From: Parabacteroides sp. TM07-1AC
GTDB taxonomy: Bacteria > Bacteroidota > Bacteroidia > Bacteroidales > Tannerellaceae
Length of the DNA: 64,000 nucleotides
Direction of reading: 5' to 3'
NCBI RefSeq assembly: GCF_003480915.1
Contig: NZ_QUKD01000013.1
Span: 62,001 to 126,000, forward strand
Of the stretch, positions 52,039 through 61,332 are shown piece after piece. Made by a program: the position numbers and the translations under genes. Numbering within the stretch: position 1 is the stretch's first letter; every line of letters starts with the position of its first letter. Below the pieces are notes generated by a model that was given only the letters and a program-made list of their open reading frames with translations, had not been told where the DNA came from and did not search any database.

Positions 52039-52734
52039 CTACCCCAGCACTTTATTCTTAGCGATCGTAGCCTGGAACTCTTTCAAGTAGAATGGCTCGA
52101 AGTAAGCTACATCTTCAAACTGACCGGCTGTAAATGCTTTTTCTGCCAGGGGAATCATATTAACCGCCAACGGATGAATATCATCCAGGAAAATCGCATT
52201 CGGGGAAGCGATCGCTTCACGGCATTTGGCAGCACCATTGCCGAAGAAACAAACTTTGCCTTTTTCCAGATAAGAAGCATAGGTATCGGCATCTACTATA
52301 TCAGCCGAAGTTCCGCGAACTTCTTTCAAATCTGTATCGTAAATAGCTGCATATACTTCCATCCGACGGGCATCCAGCATCGCACAATACAAAGTATCTT
52401 TGTCGGCAGGTTGCTGTTTCAAAGCAGCAACAGCCAGTATTTCCAGTGTATGAATGCTGATCAACGGGATACCGTATCCGAAACATAATCCTTTGGCAAC
52501 CGATACGCCGATACGCAATCCGGTATATGAACCGGGACCGCTGCTGACAGCTACAGCCTCCAGCTTCAAACCTTTCGCTTTCACTACCGCAATAGCTTCT
52601 TCCGCATAAACGCCCAGCAAGGCTGCATGTGAAGGGCCCTCAAACGAACTTTTCTCAAAAAGCACCTCACCGCCGGCTGACAGAGCAACGGAGCAGACAG
52701 AGGTCGATGTTTCAATATTTAAAATACAAGACAT
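52039..52734 (-). CDS. tsaB: tRNA t6A37 biosynthesis protein TsaB
   Basis: 231 residues from ATG 52734. The frame extends to 52767, but those eleven codons are made of the 7-bp repeat and lie outside the conserved start 'CILNIETSTSVCSVALS'. Marks: 'GPSHAALLGVYAEEAI', 'AVSSGPGSYTGLRIGVSVAKGLCFG'. With TsaD/TsaE it forms the threonylcarbamoyl transferase complex. Converges on the AAA gene with a 1-base gap. Confidence 0.95.
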   Translation of the reverse strand: MSCILNIETSTSVCSVALSAGGEVLFEKSSFEGPSHAALLGVYAEEAIAVVKAKGLKLEAVAVSSGPGSYTGLRIGVSVAKGLCFGYGIPLISIHTLEILAVAALKQQPADKDTLYCAMLDARRMEVYAAIYDTDLKEVRGTSADIVDADTYASYLEKGKVCFFGNGAAKCREAIASPNAIFLDDIHPLAVNMIPLAEKAFTAGQFEDVAYFEPFYLKEFQATIAKNKVLG

Positions 52735-52739
52735 ATTAA

Positions 52740-52897
52740 TTGACAATTGATAATTGACAATTGACAATTATATTTGTCAAAAGCCAATCTTTTGATAATG
52801 GATGCAAAAGTATAAAATAAACAGAACAGAACGGACGAAAACATCTATTTTATTCACCTTTTCAATTAATTGTCAATTGTCAATTGTCAATTGTCAA
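52740..52897. repeat. Inverted blocks of 7-bp tandem repeats between tsaB and yicC
   Basis: Left block 52740-52767: TTGACAA, TTGATAA, TTGACAA, TTGACAA. Right block 52870-52897: four exact TTGTCAA units, the inverse word. About 102 bases lie between. The right block supplies a TTG 21 bases before the yicC -7 box. Confidence 0.92.
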
Positions 52898-52915
52898 TTG
52901 ATTAATTTATCTTTG
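52884..52915 (+). promoter_or_regulatory. yicC promoter built partly from the 7-bp repeat
   Basis: -33 TTG at 52884-52886 inside a TTGTCAA unit, 21-base spacer, -7 TATCTTTG at 52908-52915, 17 bases before ATG 52933. Any TTGTCAA unit could supply the -33, so repeat number could tune spacing. Confidence 0.6.
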
Positions 52916-52932
52916 CACAAATTTTTAGAACA

Positions 52933-53805
52933 ATGATACAATCAATGACTGGATTCGGTAAGGTTACAGCCGAACTTCCTTCAAAAAAGGTAACCGTAGA
53001 AATAAAAGCGCTCAACAGCAAGCAACTGGATTTATCAACCCGCATTCCGTCTATCTACAAAGATAAAGAAATGCAAATCCGTAGCCAGCTGCTTCAGTCG
53101 CTCGAACGGGGTAAGGTCGATTTCAGCATTTACATTGAATATATAGGAAAAGATACTCCTACTCAGATTAACCTCACAGCTTTTGAAAGTTATTACAGCC
53201 AGATCAAAGACATCGCAGACAAACTGAATATCGCACTTCCTACAGACTGGTTCCAGACATTACTGAAAATGCCGGATGTTATCAAGTCGGAAATTGTAGA
53301 GGTAGACGAAAGCGAATGGGAAGTTGTTTTCACAGCAGTAAAAGAGGCCATCAAACATCTTTGTGATTTCCGTATCCAGGAAGGCGCCATGTTGCAGAAG
53401 CTGTTTGAAGAAAAGATCGGTAACATCGCCCGCTTACTTGCAGAAGTGGAAGAATACGAAGGCGAACGTATCGAAAAGATCAAAGCACGTATCATGGATA
53501 ACCTTGAGAAGGTGGCAAACCAGGATTACGATAAGAATCGTTTTGAACAGGAAATGATCTATTACATAGAGAAACTGGATGTAAACGAAGAAAAGAACCG
53601 TCTCGACAACCACCTGAAATATTTCATCAGCACAATGAAAGATGGACATGGACAGGGTAAAAAGCTTGGTTTCATCGCCCAGGAAATGGGACGCGAGATC
53701 AACACCCTCGGTTCGAAAAGCAATCATGCAGAAATGCAAAAGATCGTCGTTCAGATGAAAGACGAACTGGAACAGATCAAAGAACAGGTATTAAACGTTT
53801 TATAA
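52933..53805 (+). CDS. YicC/YloC family endoribonuclease
   Basis: 290 residues. 'MIQSMTGFGK' start and N-terminal domain 'VEIKALNSKQLDLSTRIPSIY', long charged helices, C-terminal DUF1732-type signature 'DNHLKYFISTMKDGHGQGKKLGFIAQEMGREINTLGSKSNHAEMQKIVVQMKDELEQIKEQVLNVL'. Known relatives are stress-linked endoRNases. One base before gmk, the classical pairing. Confidence 0.95.
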   Translation: MIQSMTGFGKVTAELPSKKVTVEIKALNSKQLDLSTRIPSIYKDKEMQIRSQLLQSLERGKVDFSIYIEYIGKDTPTQINLTAFESYYSQIKDIADKLNIALPTDWFQTLLKMPDVIKSEIVEVDESEWEVVFTAVKEAIKHLCDFRIQEGAMLQKLFEEKIGNIARLLAEVEEYEGERIEKIKARIMDNLEKVANQDYDKNRFEQEMIYYIEKLDVNEEKNRLDNHLKYFISTMKDGHGQGKKLGFIAQEMGREINTLGSKSNHAEMQKIVVQMKDELEQIKEQVLNVL

Positions 53806-53806
53806 T

Positions 53807-54376
53807 ATGGCTGGTAAACTAATTATATTCTCCGCCCCGTCAGGCTCAGGTAAATCAACCATTATCAACTATCTGCTGAAGCAGAACCTGAACCTGCATT
53901 TCTCTATCTCGGCGACAAGCCGTGCTCCTCGCGGAACAGAAAAGGACGGCGTGGAATACTATTTCCTGACTCCCGACGAATTTCGGGCACGCATCGCTGC
54001 CGATGAATTCCTGGAATATGAGGAAGTCTACACCGATAAATATTACGGGACACTGAAAAGCGAAGTGGAACGTATCCTGAACGAAGGTAATAACGTGATA
54101 TTCGACGTCGATGTAGTAGGCGGTTGTAATATCAAGAAGTTCTATGGCGATCGTGCTTTGTCGGTTTTCATTCAGCCTCCCAGTATCGATCACCTGCGTG
54201 AACGCCTGGTAGGTCGTGGAACAGATACACCGGAAGTAATCGACAGCCGTATCGCCAAAGCGGAGTTTGAGCTGGGATTCATCCCCCACTTCGATGTTTG
54301 CATTGTAAACGATGATCTGGAAACGGCACAGAAAGAAGCCTTTGAAGTAATTAAAAACTTTCTTTCAAAAGAATGA
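53807..54376 (+). CDS. gmk: Guanylate kinase
   Basis: 189 residues. P-loop 'SAPSGSGKST' (~9-18), GMP site 'SATSRAPRGTEKDGVEYYFLTPDEF', 'EYEEVYTDKYYGTLKSEVERIL', 'VIFDVDVVGGCNIKKFYG'. Phosphorylates GMP to GDP. The stop overlaps the ATG of a small membrane gene. Confidence 0.97.
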   Translation: MAGKLIIFSAPSGSGKSTIINYLLKQNLNLHFSISATSRAPRGTEKDGVEYYFLTPDEFRARIAADEFLEYEEVYTDKYYGTLKSEVERILNEGNNVIFDVDVVGGCNIKKFYGDRALSVFIQPPSIDHLRERLVGRGTDTPEVIDSRIAKAEFELGFIPHFDVCIVNDDLETAQKEAFEVIKNFLSKE

Positions 54377-54552
54377 ATACAAACGGACAACTGCCCCGCA
54401 AATGGGGATACATCTTTGCTTTAACCGGCATTGCCGCATTAGGAACTTGTATTGCCGGTATTCTCTATAAGGAATATATTATTGCATTTGCAACCGGATT
54501 GGTATTCGGTGTACAGGCATTCAATTTCATCAAGTGGAAAAGACAGCGATAA
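54373..54552 (+). CDS. 59-residue two-helix membrane protein between gmk and nadD
   Basis: Begins '[20 protein letters not shown]'. Two hydrophobic segments, ~12-30 and ~36-52 ('[19 protein letters not shown]'), and a basic end 'KWKRQR'. ATGA overlap with gmk and a 19-base overlap with the GTG start of nadD show it is an integral member of this operon. Not recognised. Tight packing and absence of stops make chance unlikely. Confidence 0.72.
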   Translation: MNTNGQLPRKWGYIFALTGIAALGTCIAGILYKEYIIAFATGLVFGVQAFNFIKWKRQR

Positions 54553-55133
54553 AAGATCATACAAGAATAAAAACCGGAATCTTTTCCGGTTCGTTCAACC
54601 CGGTTCACATCGGCCATCTGGCTTTGGCTAATTGGCTGTGTGAATTTGCCGGATTGGATGAAGTATGGTTCGTCATCACTCCCCATAATCCGCTGAAAGA
54701 CCGTAGCAACCTGATGGACGACCAGCTTCGGTATGAATTAGTTGAAGCTTCCATTGCAGGGTATCCCAAATTCAAGGCAAGCGATTTCGAATTTACGCTC
54801 CCACAGCCTACTTATACGATCGATACACTCCGCGCACTTGAAAAAACATATCCCGACCGTCAGTTCCATTTTATCATGGGAGCCGACAACTGGGCTTCCA
54901 TCAGACGCTGGAAAGAATCGGACCAGCTGATCACCCATTACCCAATCCTTATTTATCCGCGTAAAGGATACGAGATACATATCCCGTCAGACATTCCTTC
55001 TATCCGCAAAGCGGATGCCCCTTTAATGGAAATTTCTTCCACCTTTATCCGCGAATCATTGAAAGCCGGAAAGGATGTGCGTTTCTTCCTACCGGAAGCG
55101 ATACGCAATCATAAGTGCTTTTCTGATATATAA
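54534..55133 (+). CDS. nadD: Nicotinate-nucleotide adenylyltransferase
   Basis: 199 residues, GTG start at 54534; no ATG occurs before the conserved '[21 protein letters not shown]' nucleotidyl-transferase motif (H-x-G-H). Later '[19 protein letters not shown]' and '[24 protein letters not shown]' (S-x-T-x-I-R). Makes NaAD in NAD synthesis. The overlap with the small upstream gene implies coupled translation. Confidence 0.95.
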   Translation: MEKTAIKDHTRIKTGIFSGSFNPVHIGHLALANWLCEFAGLDEVWFVITPHNPLKDRSNLMDDQLRYELVEASIAGYPKFKASDFEFTLPQPTYTIDTLRALEKTYPDRQFHFIMGADNWASIRRWKESDQLITHYPILIYPRKGYEIHIPSDIPSIRKADAPLMEISSTFIRESLKAGKDVRFFLPEAIRNHKCFSDI

Positions 55134-55171
55134 TTAAGTAAACAACGACTCATTTAGCCGATAAATGAGAA

Positions 55172-55187
55172 TAATTTTGTAATTTTG
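55172..55187 (+). promoter_or_regulatory. Two overlapping -7 boxes (TAATTTTG) before lysS
   Basis: TAATTTTG at 55172-55179 and again at 55180-55187, the second ending 27 bases before ATG 55215. A TTG start at 55185 would lie within the box, which argues against the longer frame. Confidence 0.6.
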
Positions 55188-55214
55188 CGCCGTATTATAC
55201 AAAATAATAGCGTA

Positions 55215-56945
55215 ATGAATCTATTAGAACTGAGTGAACAGGAAATCATAAGACGCAATAGCATGGAGCAATTGCGCCAAATGGGGATAGAACCTTATCC
55301 CGCTGCCGAGTACGTAACAAACGCATTTTCCAATGAAATAAAGGCATCCTTTAAAGACGATGCCGAACCTCGTCCTGTAAGTATTGCCGGACGTATCATG
55401 AGCCGCCGTATCATGGGTAAGGCTTCTTTCATGGAGCTGCAGGATTCTGAAGGCAGAATACAGGTGTATATCTCCCGTGATGATATTTGTCCGGACGAAA
55501 ACAAAGATTTATATAACGTCGTTTTCAAAAAGTTGCTCGATATCGGAGACATCGTCGGAATCAAAGGTTTTGTATTCCGCACACAGATGGGTGAAATCTC
55601 CGTACATGCACAAGAGATAACGGTATTGTCCAAATCACTCAGACCGCTGCCGGTCGTTAAATACAAAGACGGTGTTGCCTATGACGGATTCAACGATCCC
55701 GAACTGCGCTATCGCCAGCGTTATGTCGACCTGATCGTAAACGATGGCGTAAAGGATATTTTCATGAAACGTGCAAAAGTGATCAAAACAATGCGCGCTG
55801 TGCTCGACGATGCCGGATATACGGAAGTAGAAACTCCGATCCTTCAGTCTATCGCCGGTGGTGCAAGTGCACGTCCGTTTATCACGCATCATAACTCATT
55901 AGATATCGACCTATATCTGCGTATCGCTACCGAACTGTATCTGAAAAGACTGATCGTCGGTGGTTTCGAAGGGGTTTACGAAATCGGCAAAAACTTCCGT
56001 AACGAAGGTATGGACCGGACACACAACCCGGAATTTACCTGCATGGAACTGTATGTGCAGTATAAGGATTACAACTGGATGATGAGTTTCACGGAACAAC
56101 TGCTGGAAAAGATCTGTATGGCTGTCAACGGCACATGCGAAACCGTAGTCGACGGTAAGACCATCAGCTTCAAGGCTCCTTTCCGTCGTCTGCCTATTCT
56201 GGAAGCCATCAAGGAAAAGACCGGTTACGACCTGGAAGGCAAGAGCGAAGATGAAATCCGTTCAATTTGTAAAGAATTGAAGATGGAGATCGACGATACG
56301 ATGGGTAAAGGTAAGCTGATCGATGAAATCTTCGGAGAATTCTGCGAAGGTACATTCATCCAGCCGACATTCATTATCGACTATCCGGTTGAAATGAGCC
56401 CATTGACCAAAATGCACCGCAGCAAACCGGGACTGACAGAACGTTTCGAATTGATGGTGAACGGTAAAGAGTTGGCAAACGCTTATAGCGAGCTGAACGA
56501 CCCAATCGACCAGGAAGAACGTTTCAAAGATCAGTTGAAGTTGAGCGAAAAGGGGGACGACGAAGCGATGTTCATCGACCAGGACTTCCTGCGTGCACTG
56601 CAATTCGGTATGCCTCCGACATCCGGTATCGGTATCGGTATCGACCGTTTGGTGATGTTGATGACAGGACAGACGACGATCCAGGAAGTTTTATTCTTCC
56701 CGCAGATGCGTCCTGAAAAAACAGTAAAAAAAGATACTGCTGATAAATATGTTGCATTAGGTATCGACGAAGCTTGGGTTCCGGCATTACAAAAAGCCGG
56801 ATACATAACTGTTGACACGCTGAAAGAGTTAAATCCTAACAAGTTACGTCAGGAGCTTTGCGAAATGAACAAGAAGTATAAGCTGGAACTGCAAAATCCT
56901 GCGGCTGAAGAAGTTGAAGCCTGGATTGCTAATGCGGCCAAATAA
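55215..56945 (+). CDS. lysS: Lysyl-tRNA synthetase (class II)
   Basis: 576 residues from ATG 55215 ('[19 protein letters not shown]'). OB-fold anticodon domain ('[32 protein letters not shown]'). Motif 2 '[20 protein letters not shown]', motif 3 '[15 protein letters not shown]'. About 70 residues longer than E. coli LysS through a C-terminal extension (~505-576; '[26 protein letters not shown]') with an HhH-like look, common in Bacteroidetes. 11 bases before gpsA, so co-transcribed. Confidence 0.97.
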   Translation: MNLLELSEQEIIRRNSMEQLRQMGIEPYPAAEYVTNAFSNEIKASFKDDAEPRPVSIAGRIMSRRIMGKASFMELQDSEGRIQVYISRDDICPDENKDLYNVVFKKLLDIGDIVGIKGFVFRTQMGEISVHAQEITVLSKSLRPLPVVKYKDGVAYDGFNDPELRYRQRYVDLIVNDGVKDIFMKRAKVIKTMRAVLDDAGYTEVETPILQSIAGGASARPFITHHNSLDIDLYLRIATELYLKRLIVGGFEGVYEIGKNFRNEGMDRTHNPEFTCMELYVQYKDYNWMMSFTEQLLEKICMAVNGTCETVVDGKTISFKAPFRRLPILEAIKEKTGYDLEGKSEDEIRSICKELKMEIDDTMGKGKLIDEIFGEFCEGTFIQPTFIIDYPVEMSPLTKMHRSKPGLTERFELMVNGKELANAYSELNDPIDQEERFKDQLKLSEKGDDEAMFIDQDFLRALQFGMPPTSGIGIGIDRLVMLMTGQTTIQEVLFFPQMRPEKTVKKDTADKYVALGIDEAWVPALQKAGYITVDTLKELNPNKLRQELCEMNKKYKLELQNPAAEEVEAWIANAAK

Positions 56946-56956
56946 AAGGGAATGCC

Positions 56957-57952
56957 ATGAAATTACCCGGTAAAATAGCAATAATGGGAGGTGGTAGCTG
57001 GGCTACCGCCTTAGCCAAAATTGTTCTTTCTACACAGGATAGTATTAACTGGTACATGCGCCGGCAGGACCAGGTTGACGACTTTTTAAAAACCGGACAT
57101 AACCCAAGTTATTTGTCGGCCGTAAAGTTCGATACAGACAAAATTAAATTCTACACAGATATAAACGAGGTTATCAAAGATTCAGATACGCTGATCTTTG
57201 CTACCCCTTCTCCTTTCCTGAAGCAGCATTTGATGAAAGTCACCACTCCGCTGAATGACAAATTCATCATTTCTGCCATCAAGGGAATCGTCCCGGACGA
57301 GAATATGCTGATTGCCGATTATTTCACGGAATACTACAATGTTCCGACGGATCATATCGCAGTCATCGGAGGTCCGTGCCATGCAGAAGAGATAGCACTC
57401 GAACGTCTCTCCTATATCACGCTGGCCTGTTCCAATATCGATAACGCACGGGCTGTCGCACATGTATTTCAGAATCCATATTTAAACAACTATTGCTGCA
57501 AAGATGTTAGAGGTATAGAATATGCTTCCGTACTGAAAAATGTATATGCCATCGTTGCAGGTATTTGTCACGGGATGAAGTATGGCGACAACTTCCTGGC
57601 TGTGTTTATCTGCAATGCGATTGAAGAAATGCGTAACTTCCTGAATTCCGTACATAGCCTGGAGCGGGATGTTACTGATTCCGTTTATTTGGGAGACCTG
57701 CTGGTAACTGCCTATTCCCGTTTCAGCCGTAACCGTACATTCGGGACGATGATCGGAAAAGGATATTCGGTGAAAATCGCCCAACTGGAAATGGAAATGA
57801 TCGCCGAAGGGTATTACGGGACCAAGTGTATTCACGAAATAAACGAGAAATATAAGGTAAACATGCCGATCCTGGATGCCTTATACGACATTTTATATGA
57901 AAGAAAATCGCCGACTACCATCATACGGCAGTTGACAGAAACATTTAAGTAG
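56957..57952 (+). CDS. gpsA: Glycerol-3-phosphate dehydrogenase [NAD(P)+]
   Basis: 331 residues. '[18 protein letters not shown]' nucleotide site, '[15 protein letters not shown]', '[21 protein letters not shown]', catalytic Lys in '[22 protein letters not shown]', '[17 protein letters not shown]'. Makes sn-glycerol-3-phosphate for phospholipids. Two bases separate its stop from the pgi ATG. Confidence 0.96.
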   Translation: MKLPGKIAIMGGGSWATALAKIVLSTQDSINWYMRRQDQVDDFLKTGHNPSYLSAVKFDTDKIKFYTDINEVIKDSDTLIFATPSPFLKQHLMKVTTPLNDKFIISAIKGIVPDENMLIADYFTEYYNVPTDHIAVIGGPCHAEEIALERLSYITLACSNIDNARAVAHVFQNPYLNNYCCKDVRGIEYASVLKNVYAIVAGICHGMKYGDNFLAVFICNAIEEMRNFLNSVHSLERDVTDSVYLGDLLVTAYSRFSRNRTFGTMIGKGYSVKIAQLEMEMIAEGYYGTKCIHEINEKYKVNMPILDALYDILYERKSPTTIIRQLTETFK

Positions 57953-57954
57953 AT

Positions 57955-59298
57955 ATGAAAAACATCAGTCTTAACATCGACAAAGCACTGGGCGCTGTTA
58001 CGAAAGAACAAGTATACGCACAGGAAGCTAAGGCAAACGAATGTATTGCCACTTTACATAACGGAAACGGAGCTGGTAACGACTTCTTAGGTTGGTTACA
58101 TCTCCCCTCTTCTATTACAGATGCTGAATTGACAGACATCGAGAACACGGCTAACGTGCTTCGTTCCAAATGTGACGTTGTCGTAGCTATCGGTATCGGC
58201 GGAAGTTACCTGGGAACAAAGGCCGTTGTTGAAGCATTGAACAATAGCTTCGACTGGTTACAGTCTGACCGCAAAAATCCGGTTGTCCTGTATGCCGGAC
58301 AGAATATCGGTGAAGATTACCTGTATGAGCTGTGCGAAGTTCTAAAAGGAAAACAGTTCGGTCTGATCAACATCTCTAAATCAGGAACGACTACCGAGCC
58401 TGCCCTTGCATTCCGTATGTTGAAGAAACAACTGGAAGACGCTGTTGGTAAAGAAGAAGCAAAACATCGTATCGTTGCTATTACTGATGCTAAAAGAGGT
58501 GCCCTACGTACATTAGCTGACCAGGAAGGTTATAAGACTTTCGTTATCCCTGATAATGTAGGCGGACGTTTCTCCGTACTGACCCCGGTTGGCTTGCTGC
58601 CTATCGCTGTAGCTGGTATCAGCATCCGCGAACTGGTTGCCGGTGCTGTTTCTATGGAAAAAGTAACAGGTACGGATGTTCCTTTTGCAGAAAACCTGTC
58701 GGCTATCTATGCTGCTACTCGTAACGAATTGTATAAGAGCGGTAAAAAGATCGAAATCCTAGCCAACTTCCATCCGAAATTGCATTACATCGGTGAATGG
58801 TGGAAACAGTTATACGGTGAAAGCGAAGGTAAAGACGGAAAAGGTATTTTCCCGGCTTCTGTCGACTTGACAACCGACCTGCACTCTATGGGTCAATGGA
58901 TACAGGAAGGTGAACGCATTATCTTCGAAACCGTCATTTCAATTGAAGAACCGGATCATAAAGTGATCGTTCCGACTGACGAAGCAAACCTGGACGGTTT
59001 GAACTTCCTGGCAGGCAAACGCGTGGACGAAGTAAATAAAATGGCAGAACTGGGTACTCAGCTGGCACACGTAGACGGTGGCGTTCCTAACATCAAGATC
59101 ACGATGCCGGCAGTAAATGCTTATTACATCGGCCAGTTGTTCTACTTCTTCGAGAAGGCTTGCGGTATCAGCGGTTATATGCTGGGCGTCAATCCGTTCG
59201 ACCAGCCGGGGGTTGAAGCTTACAAGAAAAACATGTTCGCGTTGTTGAACAAGCCCGGATATGAAAAGGAAAGCGAAGCGATCCGCGCTAAACTTTAA
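57955..59298 (+). CDS. pgi: Glucose-6-phosphate isomerase
   Basis: 447 residues, the short bacterial type. '[16 protein letters not shown]', '[16 protein letters not shown]', '[22 protein letters not shown]' and the catalytic '[18 protein letters not shown]' region. Interconverts glucose- and fructose-6-phosphate. Last gene of the lysS-gpsA-pgi operon; a strong terminator follows. Confidence 0.97.
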   Translation: MKNISLNIDKALGAVTKEQVYAQEAKANECIATLHNGNGAGNDFLGWLHLPSSITDAELTDIENTANVLRSKCDVVVAIGIGGSYLGTKAVVEALNNSFDWLQSDRKNPVVLYAGQNIGEDYLYELCEVLKGKQFGLINISKSGTTTEPALAFRMLKKQLEDAVGKEEAKHRIVAITDAKRGALRTLADQEGYKTFVIPDNVGGRFSVLTPVGLLPIAVAGISIRELVAGAVSMEKVTGTDVPFAENLSAIYAATRNELYKSGKKIEILANFHPKLHYIGEWWKQLYGESEGKDGKGIFPASVDLTTDLHSMGQWIQEGERIIFETVISIEEPDHKVIVPTDEANLDGLNFLAGKRVDEVNKMAELGTQLAHVDGGVPNIKITMPAVNAYYIGQLFYFFEKACGISGYMLGVNPFDQPGVEAYKKNMFALLNKPGYEKESEAIRAKL

Positions 59299-59323
59299 AA
59301 AGATAGAATTTAGATATAGAAAT

Positions 59324-59357
59324 GGGTTGTGCCAACATTTTGGCACAACCTTTTTTT
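59324..59357 (+). terminator. Terminator after pgi
   Basis: GGTTGTGCCAA and TTGGCACAACC arms with a 4-base loop, followed by TTTTTTT. Confidence 0.92.
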
Positions 59358-59367
59358 ATAGTTCTAT

Positions 59368-59459
59368 CAATGCCTATTGTTAGGGTGTTACAATGCCTAT
59401 TCTAAGGAGCTAACAATGCCTATTATTAAGGTCTTACGATAGGCATTGTTAGAATAAGA
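59368..59459. repeat. 23-bp-period repeat island with terminal inversion, word CAATGCCTAT
   Basis: CAATGCCTAT starts at 59368, 59391 and 59414, 23 bases apart; the fourth unit, at 59437, carries the inverse word ATAGGCATTG. CTAACAATGCCTAT (59410-59423) and ATAGGCATTGTTAG (59439-59452) are a perfect 14-bp inverted repeat. Confidence 0.9.
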
Positions 59460-59505
59460 ACAATCCCGGGCTTGAAAACGTATGAGCATTGTGTATAAAA
59501 AGAGT

Positions 59506-59533
59506 TTTGACAACCACTATTTTCGTAACTTTG
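59506..59533 (+). promoter_or_regulatory. Promoter of the HAD phosphatase gene
   Basis: TTTG at 59506-59509, 16-base spacer (short), -7 TAACTTTG at 59526-59533, 17 bases before ATG 59551. Confidence 0.55.
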
Positions 59534-59550
59534 CAGAGATTATTAAGAAT

Positions 59551-60312
59551 ATGAACAGAATGATACAAGAAGCTATCAAGTGTTATCTGCAAAAGCAGAA
59601 ACAGGATTATCTTTCGCCCAAAGCCGTACTTTTCGATATGGATGGCGTGCTCTACGACTCAATGCGTTTTCATGCCCAAGCCTGGTATGAGACAGCCATA
59701 AATCATCAACTTCAAGCCGTAAAAGAAGATTTTTATATGTTTGAAGGTCGTACCGGAGAAAGTACAATCAATGAGTTATATCAGCGTACATTTCAACGTG
59801 ACGCAACAGATCAAGAGAAGCAGGATATATATGACAAGAAAGCAATGCTTTTCAACAAATACAATGATGGTAAAGCGATGACTGGTGCTGCCGAGGTTTT
59901 AAAACAGGCTAAAAGCCATGGTTTACAGACACTAGTCGTTACCGGCTCGGGACAACATAGCCTCATCAATAAGCTGGAACATACGTATCCCGGTTATTTT
60001 ACCCGCGAGAAGATGGTTACGGCCTTTGATGTGAAATATGGCAAACCTCATCCCGAACCTTATCTGATGGGACTGGAAAAAGCCGGAGTAAAGGCGAATG
60101 AAGCCTTTGTCGTGGAGAATGCACCAATGGGTGTGGAAGCGGGCGTTGCTGCCGGTATCTTTACAATTGCAGTAAATACGGGACCGCTGCCCGATAAAGT
60201 GCTGCTGGATGCAGGAGCCGACCTGTTATATCCGGATATGACGAACCTGGCAAACGACTGGGATAATATAATGAAATACATATCTGTAGGGGCAGGGTCT
60301 GCCTGCCCTTGA
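59551..60312 (+). CDS. HAD-superfamily phosphatase/mutase (beta-PGM-like)
   Basis: 253 residues from ATG 59551; a start at 59482 precedes the promoter box. HAD motif I 'VLFDMDGVLYDSM' (Asp nucleophile and acid/base Asp), motif II 'VVTGSG', motif III/IV 'GKPHPEPYLMGLEKAG', 'VVENAPMGVEAGVAAG'. A small helical cap follows motif I. The last ten codons (ISVGAGSACP) fall in a REP-like repeat, so the normal C-terminus has probably been replaced. Substrate unknown. Confidence 0.88.
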   Translation: MNRMIQEAIKCYLQKQKQDYLSPKAVLFDMDGVLYDSMRFHAQAWYETAINHQLQAVKEDFYMFEGRTGESTINELYQRTFQRDATDQEKQDIYDKKAMLFNKYNDGKAMTGAAEVLKQAKSHGLQTLVVTGSGQHSLINKLEHTYPGYFTREKMVTAFDVKYGKPHPEPYLMGLEKAGVKANEAFVVENAPMGVEAGVAAGIFTIAVNTGPLPDKVLLDAGADLLYPDMTNLANDWDNIMKYISVGAGSACP

Positions 60313-60361
60313 TGCAATAAAATTCAAACATTATGGAAGGGCGGGCAAACCCCGCCCCTAC
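60286..60361. repeat. REP-like inverted repeat (GTAGGGGC family)
   Basis: GTAGGGGCAGGGTCTGCCTG (60286-) and its near-inverse ending CCCCGCCCCTAC (60337-60361) are ~25-bp arms with few mismatches around a 26-base loop. Of the GTAGGGGCGGGG type found dispersed in many genomes. Overlaps the HAD stop and ends 5 bases from the convergent gene. Confidence 0.85.
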
Positions 60362-60365
60362 GATG

Positions 60366-61238
60366 TTATTTTACATAATCTGCCGCATTCAGATAGTCAA
60401 AACTTTGCTGACAGCTTTCAACCGGATTATTATTTGTATATTCTTCTACTTCAACGTACCAGTCTTTTACATTATTGGCATACATCTGATCGAAGATAGG
60501 CTTGAAATCAATCTTACCGCTCGCACCGATTTCCATATCATCTTTAATATGAATGGTTTTGAACTGGCTCGGACGGGATTTCAGATAAGCAACAGGATCT
60601 GCACCACCTTCTTTCACCCAGTAAACGTCCATCTGGAAGAATACATGATTGGGACTTACGTTATCCAACAGGAAATCGTAAATCAACTTATCTTCTATCT
60701 TACGGAATTCAAATGCATGGTTGTGATAACCGAATGCAATACTGGCGGCAGCCGTCTTATAACCTACCGTATTGAAATAATCACAATACATCTTCAGGTC
60801 ATCCAACGTAGTCTGGTCGTTCACCGGCATCCAGGGCTGAACCATATATTTAACGCCTAATTCATTATGAGCGTCGATCGCCTGATCCCACCAGCTCATT
60901 ACTTCTGCTTCTTTTTCTTTTGTGAACTCCTGTCCCAGGTGAGCACTGGTACATTTCATACCGAGGTCATTACACATTTTCTTAAATTCGGCAGGAGCCA
61001 TTCCATAGATCTTACCGTTATTGTAACCGGCTGTTTCCAGATTTGTATATCCCATTTTGGAAGCAGTCTCCAATACAGTCTGAATACCCTCATCTTTTAC
61101 AAGGTCTCTTAAAGAATACAACTGTAAACCGATATGTTTCTTCGATTTTTCGGCACAAGAAGATAATAACTGAGGTGCAACTAAACCTCCTGCAAGCAAC
61201 ATTGAAGCTTGCTTCAAAAAGTTACGTCTGTTCTGCAT
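60366..61238 (-). CDS. Sugar phosphate isomerase/epimerase-like TIM-barrel lipoprotein
   Basis: 290 residues. N-terminus has a twin-arginine-like 'NRRNFLKQAS' and a lipobox ending at Cys28 ('PQLLSSCAEKS'). AP-endonuclease-2-type barrel: 'GLQLYSLRDLVKDEGIQTVLETASKMGYTNLETAGY', 'GYHNHAFEF', 'VFFQMDVYWVKEGGADPVAYL', 'HIKDDMEIGASGKIDF', 'WYVEVEEY' (metal Glu/His/Asp). Periplasmic sugar isomerase or epimerase of unknown substrate; common in sugar-using Bacteroidetes. Confidence 0.9.
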   Translation of the reverse strand: MQNRRNFLKQASMLLAGGLVAPQLLSSCAEKSKKHIGLQLYSLRDLVKDEGIQTVLETASKMGYTNLETAGYNNGKIYGMAPAEFKKMCNDLGMKCTSAHLGQEFTKEKEAEVMSWWDQAIDAHNELGVKYMVQPWMPVNDQTTLDDLKMYCDYFNTVGYKTAAASIAFGYHNHAFEFRKIEDKLIYDFLLDNVSPNHVFFQMDVYWVKEGGADPVAYLKSRPSQFKTIHIKDDMEIGASGKIDFKPIFDQMYANNVKDWYVEVEEYTNNNPVESCQQSFDYLNAADYVK

Positions 61239-61272
61239 AGTACTAAAAATTAAGTTTGATTGAGAATTTGTA

Positions 61273-61280
61273 CAAAAGTA
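61273..61280 (-). promoter_or_regulatory. Promoter -7 box of the TIM-barrel gene
   Basis: Minus-strand TACTTTTG, 35 bases before ATG 61238. Confidence 0.55.
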
Positions 61281-61332
61281 AGACTATATTTGATGGATTC
61301 TAACATTATTTCGTTAAAATCCATCAAAAACA

